Notes: a model not told the origin generated them from the sequence alone. A stretch of DNA of 64,000 bases from an uncultured Eubacteriales bacterium (GCA_959604355.1 CAUHAO010000008.1:5008-69007), one strand, 5' to 3'; positions 31,953-40,212 are shown, numbered from the stretch's first letter. Translations and numbers: made by a program.

Positions 31953-31981
31953 ATTGTATATCACAAATCGTGATTTGTCAA
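31953..31981 (-). promoter_or_regulatory. Promoter and operator of the HTH/ImmA-IrrE pair
   Basis: On the minus strand TTGACA (31981-31976), 17 bp and TACAAT (31958-31953). The perfect palindrome ACAAATC-GT-GATTTGT (31963-31978) fills the spacer and enters the -35 box, an ideal position for repression. Confidence 0.8.
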
Positions 31982-32075
31982 GTGCAAACCCTCAAATTTC
32001 CGTATTTTGTCACTTTTTAATCTGAATTTTTCGCGTTTTTGAGCATAAGATAGAAACAAAAAGTCGGAGGCAATC

Positions 32076-32555
32076 ATGAAAAAGACGGCAAAAACCGTAT
32101 GGACTTACATCCTTTTCATTCTCATACCTCTCGCGGTCGGAGGCCTTGCGTCTTTGCTCACGATGGACTCAATGAGGAATTTCGAAAACATCGCAAAGCC
32201 CGAGATAACACCTCCCGCGATACTTTTCCCGATAGTATGGACGGTGCTTTATATCCTTATGGGCATCGGCGCGGGACTTGTCGCGACTGCGAAAGCCAAA
32301 CATTCGAATAAACGTACCTCGCTCGCAGTCTGGGCGTTCCAGCTTGCATTGAATTTTTTGTGGACGCTCGTGTTTTTCGGCGCGCGGCAGTATCTGACGG
32401 CATTCATCCTGCTCATTCTGCTGTGGCTCGTGATATTGATAATGATACTCTCGTTTGCGTCGATACGTCCGTGGGCGGGGTATCTGCAGATACCGTACCT
32501 GCTGTGGGTCACGTTCGCGGGATACCTGAATTATATGATATGGCAGCTCAATTGA
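32076..32555 (+). CDS. tspO: TspO/MBR family membrane protein
   Basis: The 159-residue protein has five predicted membrane helices and family words IVWTVLYILMGIGAGLV and LNFLWTLVFFGARQ, with a conserved Trp/Asn-rich C-terminus. TspO proteins bind tetrapyrroles and are linked to stress responses; the role in Clostridia is not clear. CGGAGG precedes ATG 32076. It is transcribed alone. Confidence 0.92.
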   Translation: MKKTAKTVWTYILFILIPLAVGGLASLLTMDSMRNFENIAKPEITPPAILFPIVWTVLYILMGIGAGLVATAKAKHSNKRTSLAVWAFQLALNFLWTLVFFGARQYLTAFILLILLWLVILIMILSFASIRPWAGYLQIPYLLWVTFAGYLNYMIWQLN

Positions 32556-32673
32556 AAAATCAAAAAAAAATGTAAATCACGCCCGGAGCTATTGCAACGG
32601 GTGTGATTTTATGATATACTCTACGGGTAAACGCGCGGTTTTTGTCGAAAACCGACGAAAGGAGGAACCAAAA

Positions 32674-33306
32674 ATGAAGAACTACCGTTATGTGCTGTGG
32701 GACTTCAACGGCACTCTGCTCGACGACGTTTCGACAGGCATTGCCGCAGTCAATACGCTCCTGCGCCGCCGCGGAAAGCCCGAGATACCGTCGCGGGACG
32801 CTTACAGACGTGTTTTCCGCTTCCCGATAATCGACTATTACAAGGACATCGGTTTCGATTTTTCGGCGGAGGATTTCGACACCGTTGCCGTGGAATGGAT
32901 GCGCGAATATGAGCTCAACGACCGCCCCGTGCTCTGTCACGGCGTGAAAAACGCGCTTGAAAAATTCCGCCGCATGGGGGTCCAACAGCTGATAATCTCC
33001 GCGTCCGAGATACGGCTCCTGCGCCGTCAGCTCCGAGACCTCGGCATCGACGGCTATTTTTCAGATGTTCGTGCAAGAAATGATATCTATGCAGCGGACA
33101 AGACCTCCATTGCCGTCAACTGGGCGGCACACGCGCCTCCGGCACCGACTGTTTTCATCGGTGACACGACACATGACGCCGAAACAGCACGCGCGATAGG
33201 CGCGGACTGCGTACTCGTCGCGAACGGTCACCAATGCCGCGAAACACTCGAAAAATGCGGTTTCCCCGTTGCGGATACCGCGGATGAAATATTTGATCTG
33301 CTTTAG
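32674..33306 (+). CDS. HAD-family hydrolase, phosphoglycolate phosphatase-like
   Basis: The 210 residues show the HAD motifs: motif I DFNGTLLDD (about residues 10-18), motif II ISAS, and motif IV GDTTHDAE (about 169-176). In motif I the second, acid-base Asp is Asn (DxNGT instead of DxDGT), a variant seen in some gut Clostridia proteins. The substrate is unknown. The frame extends upstream to 32611, but ATG 32674 has AAAGGAGG at the right distance. It is followed closely by a DMT transporter gene (12 bp gap). Confidence 0.8.
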   Translation: MKNYRYVLWDFNGTLLDDVSTGIAAVNTLLRRRGKPEIPSRDAYRRVFRFPIIDYYKDIGFDFSAEDFDTVAVEWMREYELNDRPVLCHGVKNALEKFRRMGVQQLIISASEIRLLRRQLRDLGIDGYFSDVRARNDIYAADKTSIAVNWAAHAPPAPTVFIGDTTHDAETARAIGADCVLVANGHQCRETLEKCGFPVADTADEIFDLL

Positions 33307-33318
33307 GAGGATTTATAT

Positions 33319-34275
33319 ATGTGGTTCATTTTTACCGTAGTCTGTATGCTCGGATGGGGCATGGCAGACCTGTTTTATAAGAAAGGCTCTGACGAAAACG
33401 ACCGTTTCTCGCATCTGCGCATAGCCGTCTGGGTCGGTATCGTCATGGGCGTGTGCGCGTTCGCGCTTCTCCCGTTTGCGGAAAGCGGAATTCAGGTGCT
33501 CAATTTATCCAACATCGTCAAATACGCTCCCGCGTCACTCTGTTACATAATTTCAATGGTCATCGGCTATGCGGGCCTGCGTTATCTTGAACTTTCCATC
33601 GTCTCGCCCGTTCAGAACGCGTCGGGTGCTCTGTCTGCGGTCTGCATTCTTGTCTGGTTCATCGCTGCGGGAAAGATAGAAAGCATCTGGGACGAATTTT
33701 CCGCGCTCGATATCATAGGCACGGTGTGCATCGTTGCGGGTGTTATCGTGCTTGCGTTTGTCGAACAGCGTCTTTCCCGTGCGGAAAGCAAGCTTCCCGA
33801 ATCCGAGAGAAAATACCGCTTCGGCGCGCTCGCGCTCCTTTTCCCCTTGCTTTACTGCGTTTTTGATACCATCGGCACCGCTGCGGACGGAATAATCCTC
33901 GACGAGGAAACGGGCCTCGGTCTCGGAGAGATAGACGTGATCGTGCTCTACGGGCTTACGTTCTTCGCCGCGGGCATCGTCGCGTGGATATATCTGCTCC
34001 TGCGCGAGAAAAAGCCCTATAACCCGTTCGCTAAGGGGCAGCGCACAAAAGGCGTCGCCGCTCTCTGTGAGGAGTTCGGACAGGTCTTCTACGTCTACGC
34101 AATGTCGTCAAAGCCCATTCTTGCCGCACCCATGATTGCGTCCTACTGCATCGTGTCAATGCTTTTATCTCGCGTCCTGCTCAAAGAAAAACTCAAAGCG
34201 TCACAGTACGCGTGTGTCGCAGCCGTCGTCGTCGGTATAGTCATGCTCGGCATCTCGGAAGGCCTTGCGGAGTAA
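33319..34275 (+). CDS. EamA/DMT-family transporter
   Basis: The 318-residue protein has ten predicted membrane helices in two EamA repeats separated by a charged linker (about residues 150-170, EQRLSRAESKLPESERKYRF). DMT proteins export or import small metabolites; the substrate cannot be told. TTAGGAGGA precedes the start. It is in one transcript with the HAD gene and ends at the first hairpin of the array at 34305. Confidence 0.85.
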   Translation: MWFIFTVVCMLGWGMADLFYKKGSDENDRFSHLRIAVWVGIVMGVCAFALLPFAESGIQVLNLSNIVKYAPASLCYIISMVIGYAGLRYLELSIVSPVQNASGALSAVCILVWFIAAGKIESIWDEFSALDIIGTVCIVAGVIVLAFVEQRLSRAESKLPESERKYRFGALALLFPLLYCVFDTIGTAADGIILDEETGLGLGEIDVIVLYGLTFFAAGIVAWIYLLLREKKPYNPFAKGQRTKGVAALCEEFGQVFYVYAMSSKPILAAPMIASYCIVSMLLSRVLLKEKLKASQYACVAAVVVGIVMLGISEGLAE

Positions 34276-34304
34276 TAAAGATATAGAATAAATCGAAACA
34301 AAAG

Positions 34305-34476
34305 AGGTGCGGCTTCGGTCGCACCTCTTGTTCTTTATAGGTTCGGCTTCAGTCGTAATTCTTGTTTTTTATAGGTGCGGCCTCGGTCGTACCTCTTGTT
34401 TTCTTTATAGGTGCGGCTTCGGTCGTACCTGTTGTTCTTTATAGGTTCGGCTTCGGTCGTAATTCTTGTTCTTTAT
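34305..34476. repeat. Tandem array of five 34-36 bp terminator-like units
   Basis: Units start at 34305, 34339, 34373, 34409 and 34443. Unit 1 is a proper terminator for the transporter gene: GAGGTGCG (34304-34311) pairs with CGCACCTC (34320-34327), followed by TTGTTCTTT. Units 3 and 4 keep the stem with a G-T wobble (CGTACC), while units 2 and 5 (GGTTCGG ... AATT) have lost it. The array seems to come from tandem duplication of a terminator. Confidence 0.9.
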
Positions 34477-34485
34477 AACGAAAAA

Positions 34486-34515
34486 CAGAGCTCCCGATTT
34501 CCGTCGGGAGCTCTG
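34486..34515 (-). terminator. Terminator of the zinc-ribbon heptad-repeat gene
   Basis: CAGAGCTCCCGA (34486-34497) pairs with TCGGGAGCTCTG (34504-34515) in a perfect 12-bp stem. On the minus strand it is followed by TTTTTCG. Confidence 0.85.
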
Positions 34516-34531
34516 AAAAATAATGTTAAGC

Positions 34532-35218
34532 TTAAGCAAGAGGCGCGGGAATGTAGGGGCTGAAGAACGTGCCGATGGCGGCGAGTATCTGCGGCGCGAA
34601 GATCGCAATGATAAGTACCGCCGCAAGCACGACCGCGAGGATTATCAGCGCCGCTATGAGCTGACCTCTGATATAATTCACCTTCGTCTGATATTTCGAG
34701 CCGCCGCACAGAAGCACGAGCCATACGATTATGTTTACGACGGGTATCGCGAGGAGAATGTGCAGGCCTATCCATCTGCCGAGGCCCATCGGGTCCTCGA
34801 TTTTGTTGTCTGCGGGCACATAATACTGCTGCGCGGGAGCCGCGGGAACGGTCTCCGCCTTCGGCTCGGGCGTTTTCTTTTTCGCCGCGGGAACATAGAC
34901 GTGCTGTGCCGCGGGTTTTGCTTCTTCAACAGTCGCCTTTGCTTCTTCGACAGGCGCTTTTGCTTCTTCGACGGGTGCTTTTGCTTCTTCGACGGGCGCC
35001 TTTGCCTCTTCGACAGGCGCTTTTTCTTCTTCGACGTGCGCCTTTGCCTCTTCGACAGGCGCTTTTTCTTCTTCGACGTGCGCTTTTTCTTCTTCGACGT
35101 GCGCCTTTTCTTCTTCGACGGCTTTTGTCTCGTCCTCTGCGATTACCTGCGCGCCGCACGTCGGGCAGGATCTTACGCTTTCGTCGAGCTCCGCACCGCA
35201 TTTTTCACATTTTGCCAT
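34532..35218 (-). CDS. Zinc-ribbon membrane protein with long heptad repeat
   Basis: The 228-residue protein has an N-terminal zinc ribbon (CEKCG ... CPTCG, residues 4-22), then about ten heptads of the type VEEAKAP/VEEEKAH (about residues 33-103), a Pro/Ala linker and two or three membrane segments near the C-terminus (about residues 150-215). The heptads are encoded by 21-bp DNA repeats and would form a charged rod or coiled coil. I do not recognise a function. AGGAGG precedes the start. Confidence 0.65.
   Translation of the reverse strand: MAKCEKCGAELDESVRSCPTCGAQVIAEDETKAVEEEKAHVEEEKAHVEEEKAPVEEAKAHVEEEKAPVEEAKAPVEEAKAPVEEAKAPVEEAKATVEEAKPAAQHVYVPAAKKKTPEPKAETVPAAPAQQYYVPADNKIEDPMGLGRWIGLHILLAIPVVNIIVWLVLLCGGSKYQTKVNYIRGQLIAALIILAVVLAAVLIIAIFAPQILAAIGTFFSPYIPAPLA
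34908..35125 (-). repeat. 21-bp coding tandem repeat (heptads)
   Basis: About ten 21-bp units of the type GTCGAAGARGMAAARGCRCCY encode VEEAKAP or VEEEKAH. Near-identical neighbours indicate recent unequal exchange. Confidence 0.85.
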
Positions 35219-35275
35219 ATCGGAATCCTCCTGTAAAATTTATATCGTTGTCCCCGAAGGGAATGTTTCACACGG

Positions 35276-36103
35276 TTATTTTTTTGCCGCGTTTTTAACC
35301 TCGCCTGCCGCCGCGAACGCGATAAACGCGATGATGTTCGCGCATACGACGCTTGCGCCCGCGGGAGTGTCCCACATATACGAAACGGTCATGCCCGCGA
35401 AGAAGCACAGAAGGCTTATTACAGCCGAAACGACTATCACGGACGAAAATTTCTTGCATACGCGCATCGCCGAAAGGGCGGGGAAGATGATGAGACTCGA
35501 TATGAGCATCGCGCCCATCATGCGCATGCCCAGCACTATCGTCACCGCCGTAAGCAGGGCAAGCAGCGCGTTATACGCGTCTGCGTTCGTTCCCGTCGCG
35601 CGTGCGAAAGTCTCGTCGAACGTCACCGCGAAAAGACGTGAGTAAAACAGCACGAACAGCACAAGCACCGCCGCCGCGAGCGCAAGGCTCACCCACACGT
35701 CCGTGTGGCTCATTGAAAGGATACTGCCGAACATATAATTATATACATCCGTGTTCATGCCGTTGCCGAGGGATATCGCCATAACGCCCACCGCGAGCGC
35801 GCCCGTAGAAATGAGCGCCACCGCCGCGTCTCCCTTTATCTTTGCCGACGAGCTTATCCGCAGCAGCAGAAACGCCGCCGCTATCACGACGGGTACTGCG
35901 ACCGCGAGCGGAGCGAGATTCAGCACCGCCGCCACCGCCATCGCGCCGAAACCGACATGACTCAGCCCGTCGCCTATCATAGAGTAGCGTTTAAGCACGA
36001 GGCTCACGCCGAGCAGAGCCGAGCAAAGCGCCACCGCAGCGCCCACGAGCAGAGCACAGCGCATGAAATCGTAGCCCAGCATTTCTTTTATCGCGTCAAT
36101 CAT
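35276..36103 (-). CDS. znuB: Zinc/manganese ABC transporter permease
   Basis: The 275-residue ABC-3 family permease has about eight membrane helices; GDGLSHVGFGAMAVA (about residues 42-56) is the family region that contacts the ATPase. A longer frame begins at 36157, but ATG 36103 lies in GATGATTGA and overlaps the znuC stop by 8 bases, the usual coupling. It works with znuC and znuA. Metal specificity is inferred from the binding protein and the operator. Confidence 0.9.
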   Translation of the reverse strand: MIDAIKEMLGYDFMRCALLVGAAVALCSALLGVSLVLKRYSMIGDGLSHVGFGAMAVAAVLNLAPLAVAVPVVIAAAFLLLRISSSAKIKGDAAVALISTGALAVGVMAISLGNGMNTDVYNYMFGSILSMSHTDVWVSLALAAAVLVLFVLFYSRLFAVTFDETFARATGTNADAYNALLALLTAVTIVLGMRMMGAMLISSLIIFPALSAMRVCKKFSSVIVVSAVISLLCFFAGMTVSYMWDTPAGASVVCANIIAFIAFAAAGEVKNAAKK

Positions 36104-36815
36104 CGTCGTGCACACAGCCTTTCTGTAAAAAAGCCCTGCCCACGTCGCTCGTGACATAATCCTCTGTCTTTCCGAAAAAAAGGGGGGTTGCTTTCATATG
36201 TAATATATGCGACGCGCGGTGAACGGATTCATGCACGTCGTGCGATACCATTATCACGGTTATGCCGTCGTCGCGGTTAAGGGATGTTATTATATCGTAC
36301 ATTTCCGCCGTCACTATCGGGTCAAGACCTGCCGTCGGCTCGTCGAGCAGAAGCATTTTCGAAGTCGCGCAGAGCGCGCGTGCAAGCAGCACTCGCTGCT
36401 GCTGTCCGCCCGAAAGGTCCTGATACGACTTGCGCGCGATGGACGTGATGCCGAGTTTTTCCATGTTGCGCGCCGCACGTTCGCGGTCAGCTTTCGTGTA
36501 AAACGGCGTGAACGAGTGGTTGTTGAGCGTGCCCGAAAGCACGACCTCGTTTACGGACGCGGGAAAGTCCTTCTGTATGCCCGTCTGCTGGGGCAGATAT
36601 CCTATCTGACTGCGGCGCAGTCCGTCGCCGAGAACGATCTTTCCCTCCGATGGGCGTATCAGTCCGAGAAGCGCCTTTATGAGAGTGCTCTTTCCCGAAC
36701 CGTTTTCGCCTATGACACAGAGAAAATCCCCCGGGCAGACCGAAAACGTCAGGCGGGTAACTACATTGCAGCCCTCATACGCGAGGGAAACGTCTTTACA
36801 TTCTATAAGTGCCAT
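36096..36815 (-). CDS. znuC: Zinc/manganese ABC transporter ATPase
   Basis: The 239 residues carry Walker A (GENGSGKST, about residues 36-44), the ABC signature LSGGQQQR, Walker B (LLLDEPTAGLD) and the switch histidine (VSHD). It is the cytoplasmic motor of the transporter. The start codon is 1 bp after the znuA stop, and the GAGG site is within znuA. The overlap with the permease gene indicates a tightly coupled operon. Confidence 0.93.
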   Translation of the reverse strand: MALIECKDVSLAYEGCNVVTRLTFSVCPGDFLCVIGENGSGKSTLIKALLGLIRPSEGKIVLGDGLRRSQIGYLPQQTGIQKDFPASVNEVVLSGTLNNHSFTPFYTKADRERAARNMEKLGITSIARKSYQDLSGGQQQRVLLARALCATSKMLLLDEPTAGLDPIVTAEMYDIITSLNRDDGITVIMVSHDVHESVHRASHILHMKATPLFFGKTEDYVTSDVGRAFLQKGCVHDDD

Positions 36816-36816
36816 T

Positions 36817-37767
36817 TTATCCTCTGTTAAGTGCTTTTTTCAGCGCCGCGGCGTTCGCCGTCATAAGGTCGATGTAGGTCACGCCCGCGTCAAATTCCGC
36901 TTTTGTCACGTTGTGGCACGAGTGCAGCAAAGCGGTGTCCGCACCCGTCGCATCGGCTATCGTCCGCGCCGTCTTCATGTTTGAAAACTCTATGTAAAAC
37001 ACGCACGGTATGCCATACTGCTTCACTCTGTCAATCAGCGCCGCCACGGTCTTCGCGCTCGGCTCGGTGTCCGACGCGCATCCGGGAAACGCCGCGTAAT
37101 ATTCAAGCCCGTATTCTTCCGCGAGATAACGGAACGGAAAGCGTTCGCCGACGACTATCGTTTTCAGCTCTGCGGAGTCTACGACCTCACGCAGAAGAGT
37201 GTCAAGACCCTTGAGCTCTTCCGTATACGCCGCGAGAGCCGCCCTGTAAGTCGCGTCCCCGTCGGTGTCTGCCGCGCAGAGCTTTTCGCATATCGCGTCG
37301 CATATCTTCATCGCGTTTTTCGGCGACGTCCAAACATGCGGGTCGGGTTCCGCGTCTTCATGCCCGTGTTCAAGTCCATGCCCCGTGCCGTCAACGTCCT
37401 CGTCTTCTTCGAGAAGCACCACGCAGTCGGTCATTTTGAGCACTTTCGAGCCGTCGAGCCCCACCGACGCGAGCACTTTCTCCACCCACACGTCGTTTTC
37501 GTCGCCCGTGCAGATGAACAGGTCACACTTGCCTATCGCCGCGATGTCCTTCGGGCTCGGCTCGTAGGAATGCGTCTCTTCACCGGGGGAGAGCAGCATC
37601 TTCACGTCCGCTCGGTCTCCCGCTATCTGCCGCGCGAAATCGTAGCCGGGAAAAATCGTGGATATAACGCTTATTTTACCGCTGTCGGACTGCGTCGGAG
37701 CGCATGCCGAAAATATCGCGCACATCGCCGCGCAGAACAGAGCGAGCAATATCAGTTTCTTTGCCAA
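36817..37767 (-). CDS. znuA: Zinc/manganese-binding lipoprotein of ABC transporter
   Basis: The 316-residue cluster A-I binding protein has a lipobox (IFSACAP, Cys about residue 21). Metal ligands are recognisable in EETHSYEPSPKD (His), the region of DPHVWTSPKN (His), a later Glu and an Asp near the C-terminus. A His-rich loop (GHGLEHGHED, about residues 130-140) points to zinc rather than manganese. It starts with TTG 37767 after GGAGG at 8 nt. A Fur-family operator lies just upstream. Confidence 0.9.
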   Translation of the reverse strand: MAKKLILLALFCAAMCAIFSACAPTQSDSGKISVISTIFPGYDFARQIAGDRADVKMLLSPGEETHSYEPSPKDIAAIGKCDLFICTGDENDVWVEKVLASVGLDGSKVLKMTDCVVLLEEDEDVDGTGHGLEHGHEDAEPDPHVWTSPKNAMKICDAICEKLCAADTDGDATYRAALAAYTEELKGLDTLLREVVDSAELKTIVVGERFPFRYLAEEYGLEYYAAFPGCASDTEPSAKTVAALIDRVKQYGIPCVFYIEFSNMKTARTIADATGADTALLHSCHNVTKAEFDAGVTYIDLMTANAAALKKALNRG

Positions 37768-37792
37768 GGGTAATGCCTCCGAGGGTTGAATT

Positions 37793-37807
37793 TGAAAATC
37801 GTTTTCA
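37793..37807. promoter_or_regulatory. Fur/Zur-type operator of the znu operon
   Basis: TGAAAAT-C-GTTTTCA is a 7-1-7 inverted repeat, the form of Fur-family boxes, with one mismatch. It lies just downstream of the -10 element TATAAT (minus strand, 37821-37816), over the likely transcript start. A larger inverted repeat TTGAAAAT...ATTTTCAA (37792-37816) overlaps it. The context suggests zinc-responsive Zur, but the regulator gene is not in the window. Confidence 0.65.
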
Positions 37808-37965
37808 TATTTTCAATTATATCATCATATCCCCGAAAAGTAAATAGGCGCGTGTGACTTTTTAATGAAATTTGTATGTACGCGTACTCTCTTGTGAGGC
37901 ACAAAAGCGCATTTCTTCGGCTTTTTTAGCCCTTGTCCGCGCGGGAGCGGCAGGTTGATTCCGGA

Positions 37966-37994
37966 TTGACATATCGGGCGCGAGGTGCTATAAT
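37966..37994 (+). promoter_or_regulatory. Consensus SigA promoter of the signal peptidase-like gene
   Basis: TTGACA (37966-37971), 17 bp and TATAAT (37989-37994). The start codon is 33 bp downstream. Confidence 0.9.
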
Positions 37995-38026
37995 ATGTCC
38001 AATACGGAGAATTTCACGGAGACTGA

Positions 38027-38542
38027 ATGAAGCGTATGCTTAAAATATCAAAATACGCCGCATACATCCTTGCGGCAATCATCATCGTCTGCGCCGCGGC
38101 GCTCGCGGTACTGTCGATATGCGGTTACGTGCCGATACCCGTGCGTACCGAGGCCATGCATGAGCTGTACCCCGAGGGCTCACTGCTTTTCGTCACGCCT
38201 GCAGACCCCGAGGATATCAAAAAAGGCGACGTCATCACATATTATTACACCGACGGCACGCCTCTTACACAGCGCGTCGTCGAATTATCCGACGAGGACC
38301 GATATTTCATCACCAAGGGAGACTCTTTCGCCGTCTCAGACGCCGCACCCGTCGCTTTTGAGAGCGTCATCGGCATCCCCGCGTTCTCGATACCCGTTAT
38401 CGGATTGGCAGCTGCCGCATTACAGACCTTTTGGGGCGGAGCGCTCGCGGTGCTTCTTCTCGTCGCCGTTGCTGCCGTCATTCTCATTCCCGAAAAGAAA
38501 ATCGAGAAAAAAAACGAAAAGAAAATTAAAAGACAGAAATAA
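38027..38542 (+). CDS. Signal peptidase I homologue lacking catalytic residues
   Basis: The 171-residue membrane protein aligns with the SipW/archaeal type of signal peptidase I: a TM helix (about residues 10-32), then VRTEAMHELYPEGSLLFVTP where SGSM is expected, LTQRVVEL where THRVV is expected, TKGDSFAVSD, a second TM helix (about 120-150) and a Lys-rich tail. The catalytic Ser is Ala and the general-base His is Gln, while the rest of the fold is kept. It is therefore probably a pseudoenzyme rather than a protease. GGAG precedes the start. The following DMT transporter gene (18 bp) is in the same direction. Confidence 0.8.
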   Translation: MKRMLKISKYAAYILAAIIIVCAAALAVLSICGYVPIPVRTEAMHELYPEGSLLFVTPADPEDIKKGDVITYYYTDGTPLTQRVVELSDEDRYFITKGDSFAVSDAAPVAFESVIGIPAFSIPVIGLAAAALQTFWGGALAVLLLVAVAAVILIPEKKIEKKNEKKIKRQK

Positions 38543-38560
38543 AGCAGAGAGGGTTTATCC

Positions 38561-39487
38561 ATGAAAAAGAAAAATGAGGCGGTTTCGCTTCTTCTGATAG
38601 TCATCGCGGGCATCTCGTGGGGCTTCACGGGCATTTTTGCGCGCTATTTCCAGAATATGGGTGTCGATTCCGCGTCCGTCACCGCAATACGCATCGTTTC
38701 CGCGGCAATATGCCTCACTCTGACGCTGTTTTTCTATGACAGGTCTCTTTTTCGCATAAAATTCCGTGATATATGGATATTCCTCTGCACGGGTCTTGTG
38801 AGCCTGCTTGTGCAGACGCTTCTTTATTTTAAATGTATGCACCTTACGTCCATCGCCGTCGCCGCAGTGCTCCTTTACACCGCTCCCATGTTCGTCATTC
38901 TGCTTTCGGCGCTCATTTTCAAGGAAAAGCTCACCGCCGTCAAATGCGTGTCCGTCATTATCGCCGTCGTCGGCTGCGGCTTCGTCACAGGTATTTTCGG
39001 CGCGCCCCAATCCGTCAACGTCACGGGCATCCTGTTCGGTCTCGGCGCGGGCCTCGGCTACGCGTCATACTCAATTTTCAGCCGCTTTGCGATAAACCGC
39101 GGCTACCGCTCGCTCACGATAACGCTCTACACGTTCCTGCTCTCGCTGCTCGGCATCGTCCCGATGCTTCTTATAATGAAGTCCGATATCTCTGTCACGC
39201 TCTCCGCGTTCCGCACCGGCGGCACCCTCGCCGTACTCATGGCACTCGGTATGGGAATTATCGGCGCGGCGCTTCCGTATATGCTCTATACGATGGGACT
39301 TGAAGGCACCGAGGGCGGCAAAGCGTCCGTAACAGCGTCCGTCGAACCCGTCGCCGCCGCGATATTGGGCTTGATATTCTACGGCGAAAAGCTTTCGCCG
39401 CTCGTCATCTTCGGAATGGCGCTTGTCATTTTCGCTATCGTCCTTACTTCCGGTGTCATCAAATCCAGAAAGGGTGGGAATAAATGA
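38561..39487 (+). CDS. EamA/DMT-family transporter
   Basis: The 308 residues form two EamA repeats with ten predicted helices (first repeat starts LLIVIAGISWGFTGIFARYF). The C-terminal signature ASVTASVEPVAAAILGLIFYGEKLS is typical of the RhaT/DMT exporters. It overlaps nrdG by 4 bases (ATGA). The substrate is unknown; it is probably co-transcribed with the signal peptidase-like gene and nrdG. Confidence 0.87.
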   Translation: MKKKNEAVSLLLIVIAGISWGFTGIFARYFQNMGVDSASVTAIRIVSAAICLTLTLFFYDRSLFRIKFRDIWIFLCTGLVSLLVQTLLYFKCMHLTSIAVAAVLLYTAPMFVILLSALIFKEKLTAVKCVSVIIAVVGCGFVTGIFGAPQSVNVTGILFGLGAGLGYASYSIFSRFAINRGYRSLTITLYTFLLSLLGIVPMLLIMKSDISVTLSAFRTGGTLAVLMALGMGIIGAALPYMLYTMGLEGTEGGKASVTASVEPVAAAILGLIFYGEKLSPLVIFGMALVIFAIVLTSGVIKSRKGGNK

Positions 39488-40170
39488 TTTTCAGCGGCTT
39501 GCAAAAACTTTCTCTTCTCGATTTTCCCGCGCACACCGCTTGCACGGTGTTCACGCCCGGGTGTAATTTCCGTTGTCCGTTTTGCCATAACGCGTCCGTC
39601 GTGCTCGACGAGGCGGAGCAGATAGACGAGAGTGAGGTTCTCGCCTTGCTCGACAAGCGCAAGGGGATCCTTGACGGTGTTGCCGTCACCGGCGGTGAGC
39701 CTCTGATGCACCCCGAGCTCGAAGGCTTTCTCGAAAAAGTCAAGCAGAAGGGCTTTCTCGTCAAGCTCGACACGAACGGCTCTTACCCCGAACGTCTTGC
39801 GGCTCTCGTGCGCGCGGGGCTCGTTGACCGCGTCGCGATGGATATAAAAAACAGCCGCGAAAAATACGCCGTTACCTCAGGCGCGCCCGCGCTCAATATA
39901 AATAAGATAGAGCAAAGCGTCTCTTTCCTGCTTTCCGGCACCGTCGATTACGAATTTCGCACTACCGTCGTCAAGGGGCTGCATACCGAGGACGATTTCC
40001 GCGCGATAGGCGAGTGGATACGCGGCGCAAAAGAGTATTTTCTGCAGTCTTTCGTCAATTCCGGCGACATTCTCGGCTCGGGCTGCGATGCGTTTCCGCC
40101 CGAACAAATGCAGGCTTTTGCCGACATAGTCCGCCCGTATGTAAAGGCGGTAGCCTTGCGTGGTATCTGA
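39484..40170 (+). CDS. nrdG: Anaerobic ribonucleotide reductase activating protein
   Basis: This radical SAM enzyme forms the glycyl radical in NrdD. The 228-residue protein has the CxxxCxxC cluster motif in CNFRCPFCHNAS (about residues 27-38) and the SAM-binding VAVTGGEPLMHPE. It resembles the NrdG-like enzymes of the type paired with longer Clostridial NrdD proteins. The ATG lies in the end of the DMT gene. nrdD follows after 187 bp, from its own promoter. Confidence 0.88.
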   Translation: MIFSGLQKLSLLDFPAHTACTVFTPGCNFRCPFCHNASVVLDEAEQIDESEVLALLDKRKGILDGVAVTGGEPLMHPELEGFLEKVKQKGFLVKLDTNGSYPERLAALVRAGLVDRVAMDIKNSREKYAVTSGAPALNINKIEQSVSFLLSGTVDYEFRTTVVKGLHTEDDFRAIGEWIRGAKEYFLQSFVNSGDILGSGCDAFPPEQMQAFADIVRPYVKAVALRGI

Positions 40171-40196
40171 ATATGGTATATTTTTTTTGAAAAAAA

Positions 40197-40212
40197 CATC
40201 AATATCTTGTGT
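40197..40212. promoter_or_regulatory. Possible NrdR box upstream of nrdD
   Basis: CATCAATATCTTGTGT matches 12 of 16 positions of the NrdR consensus (ACACAATATATTGTGT as I recall it) and ends 8 bp before the -35 element. NrdR sites normally come in pairs; I see only one. Confidence 0.4.
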
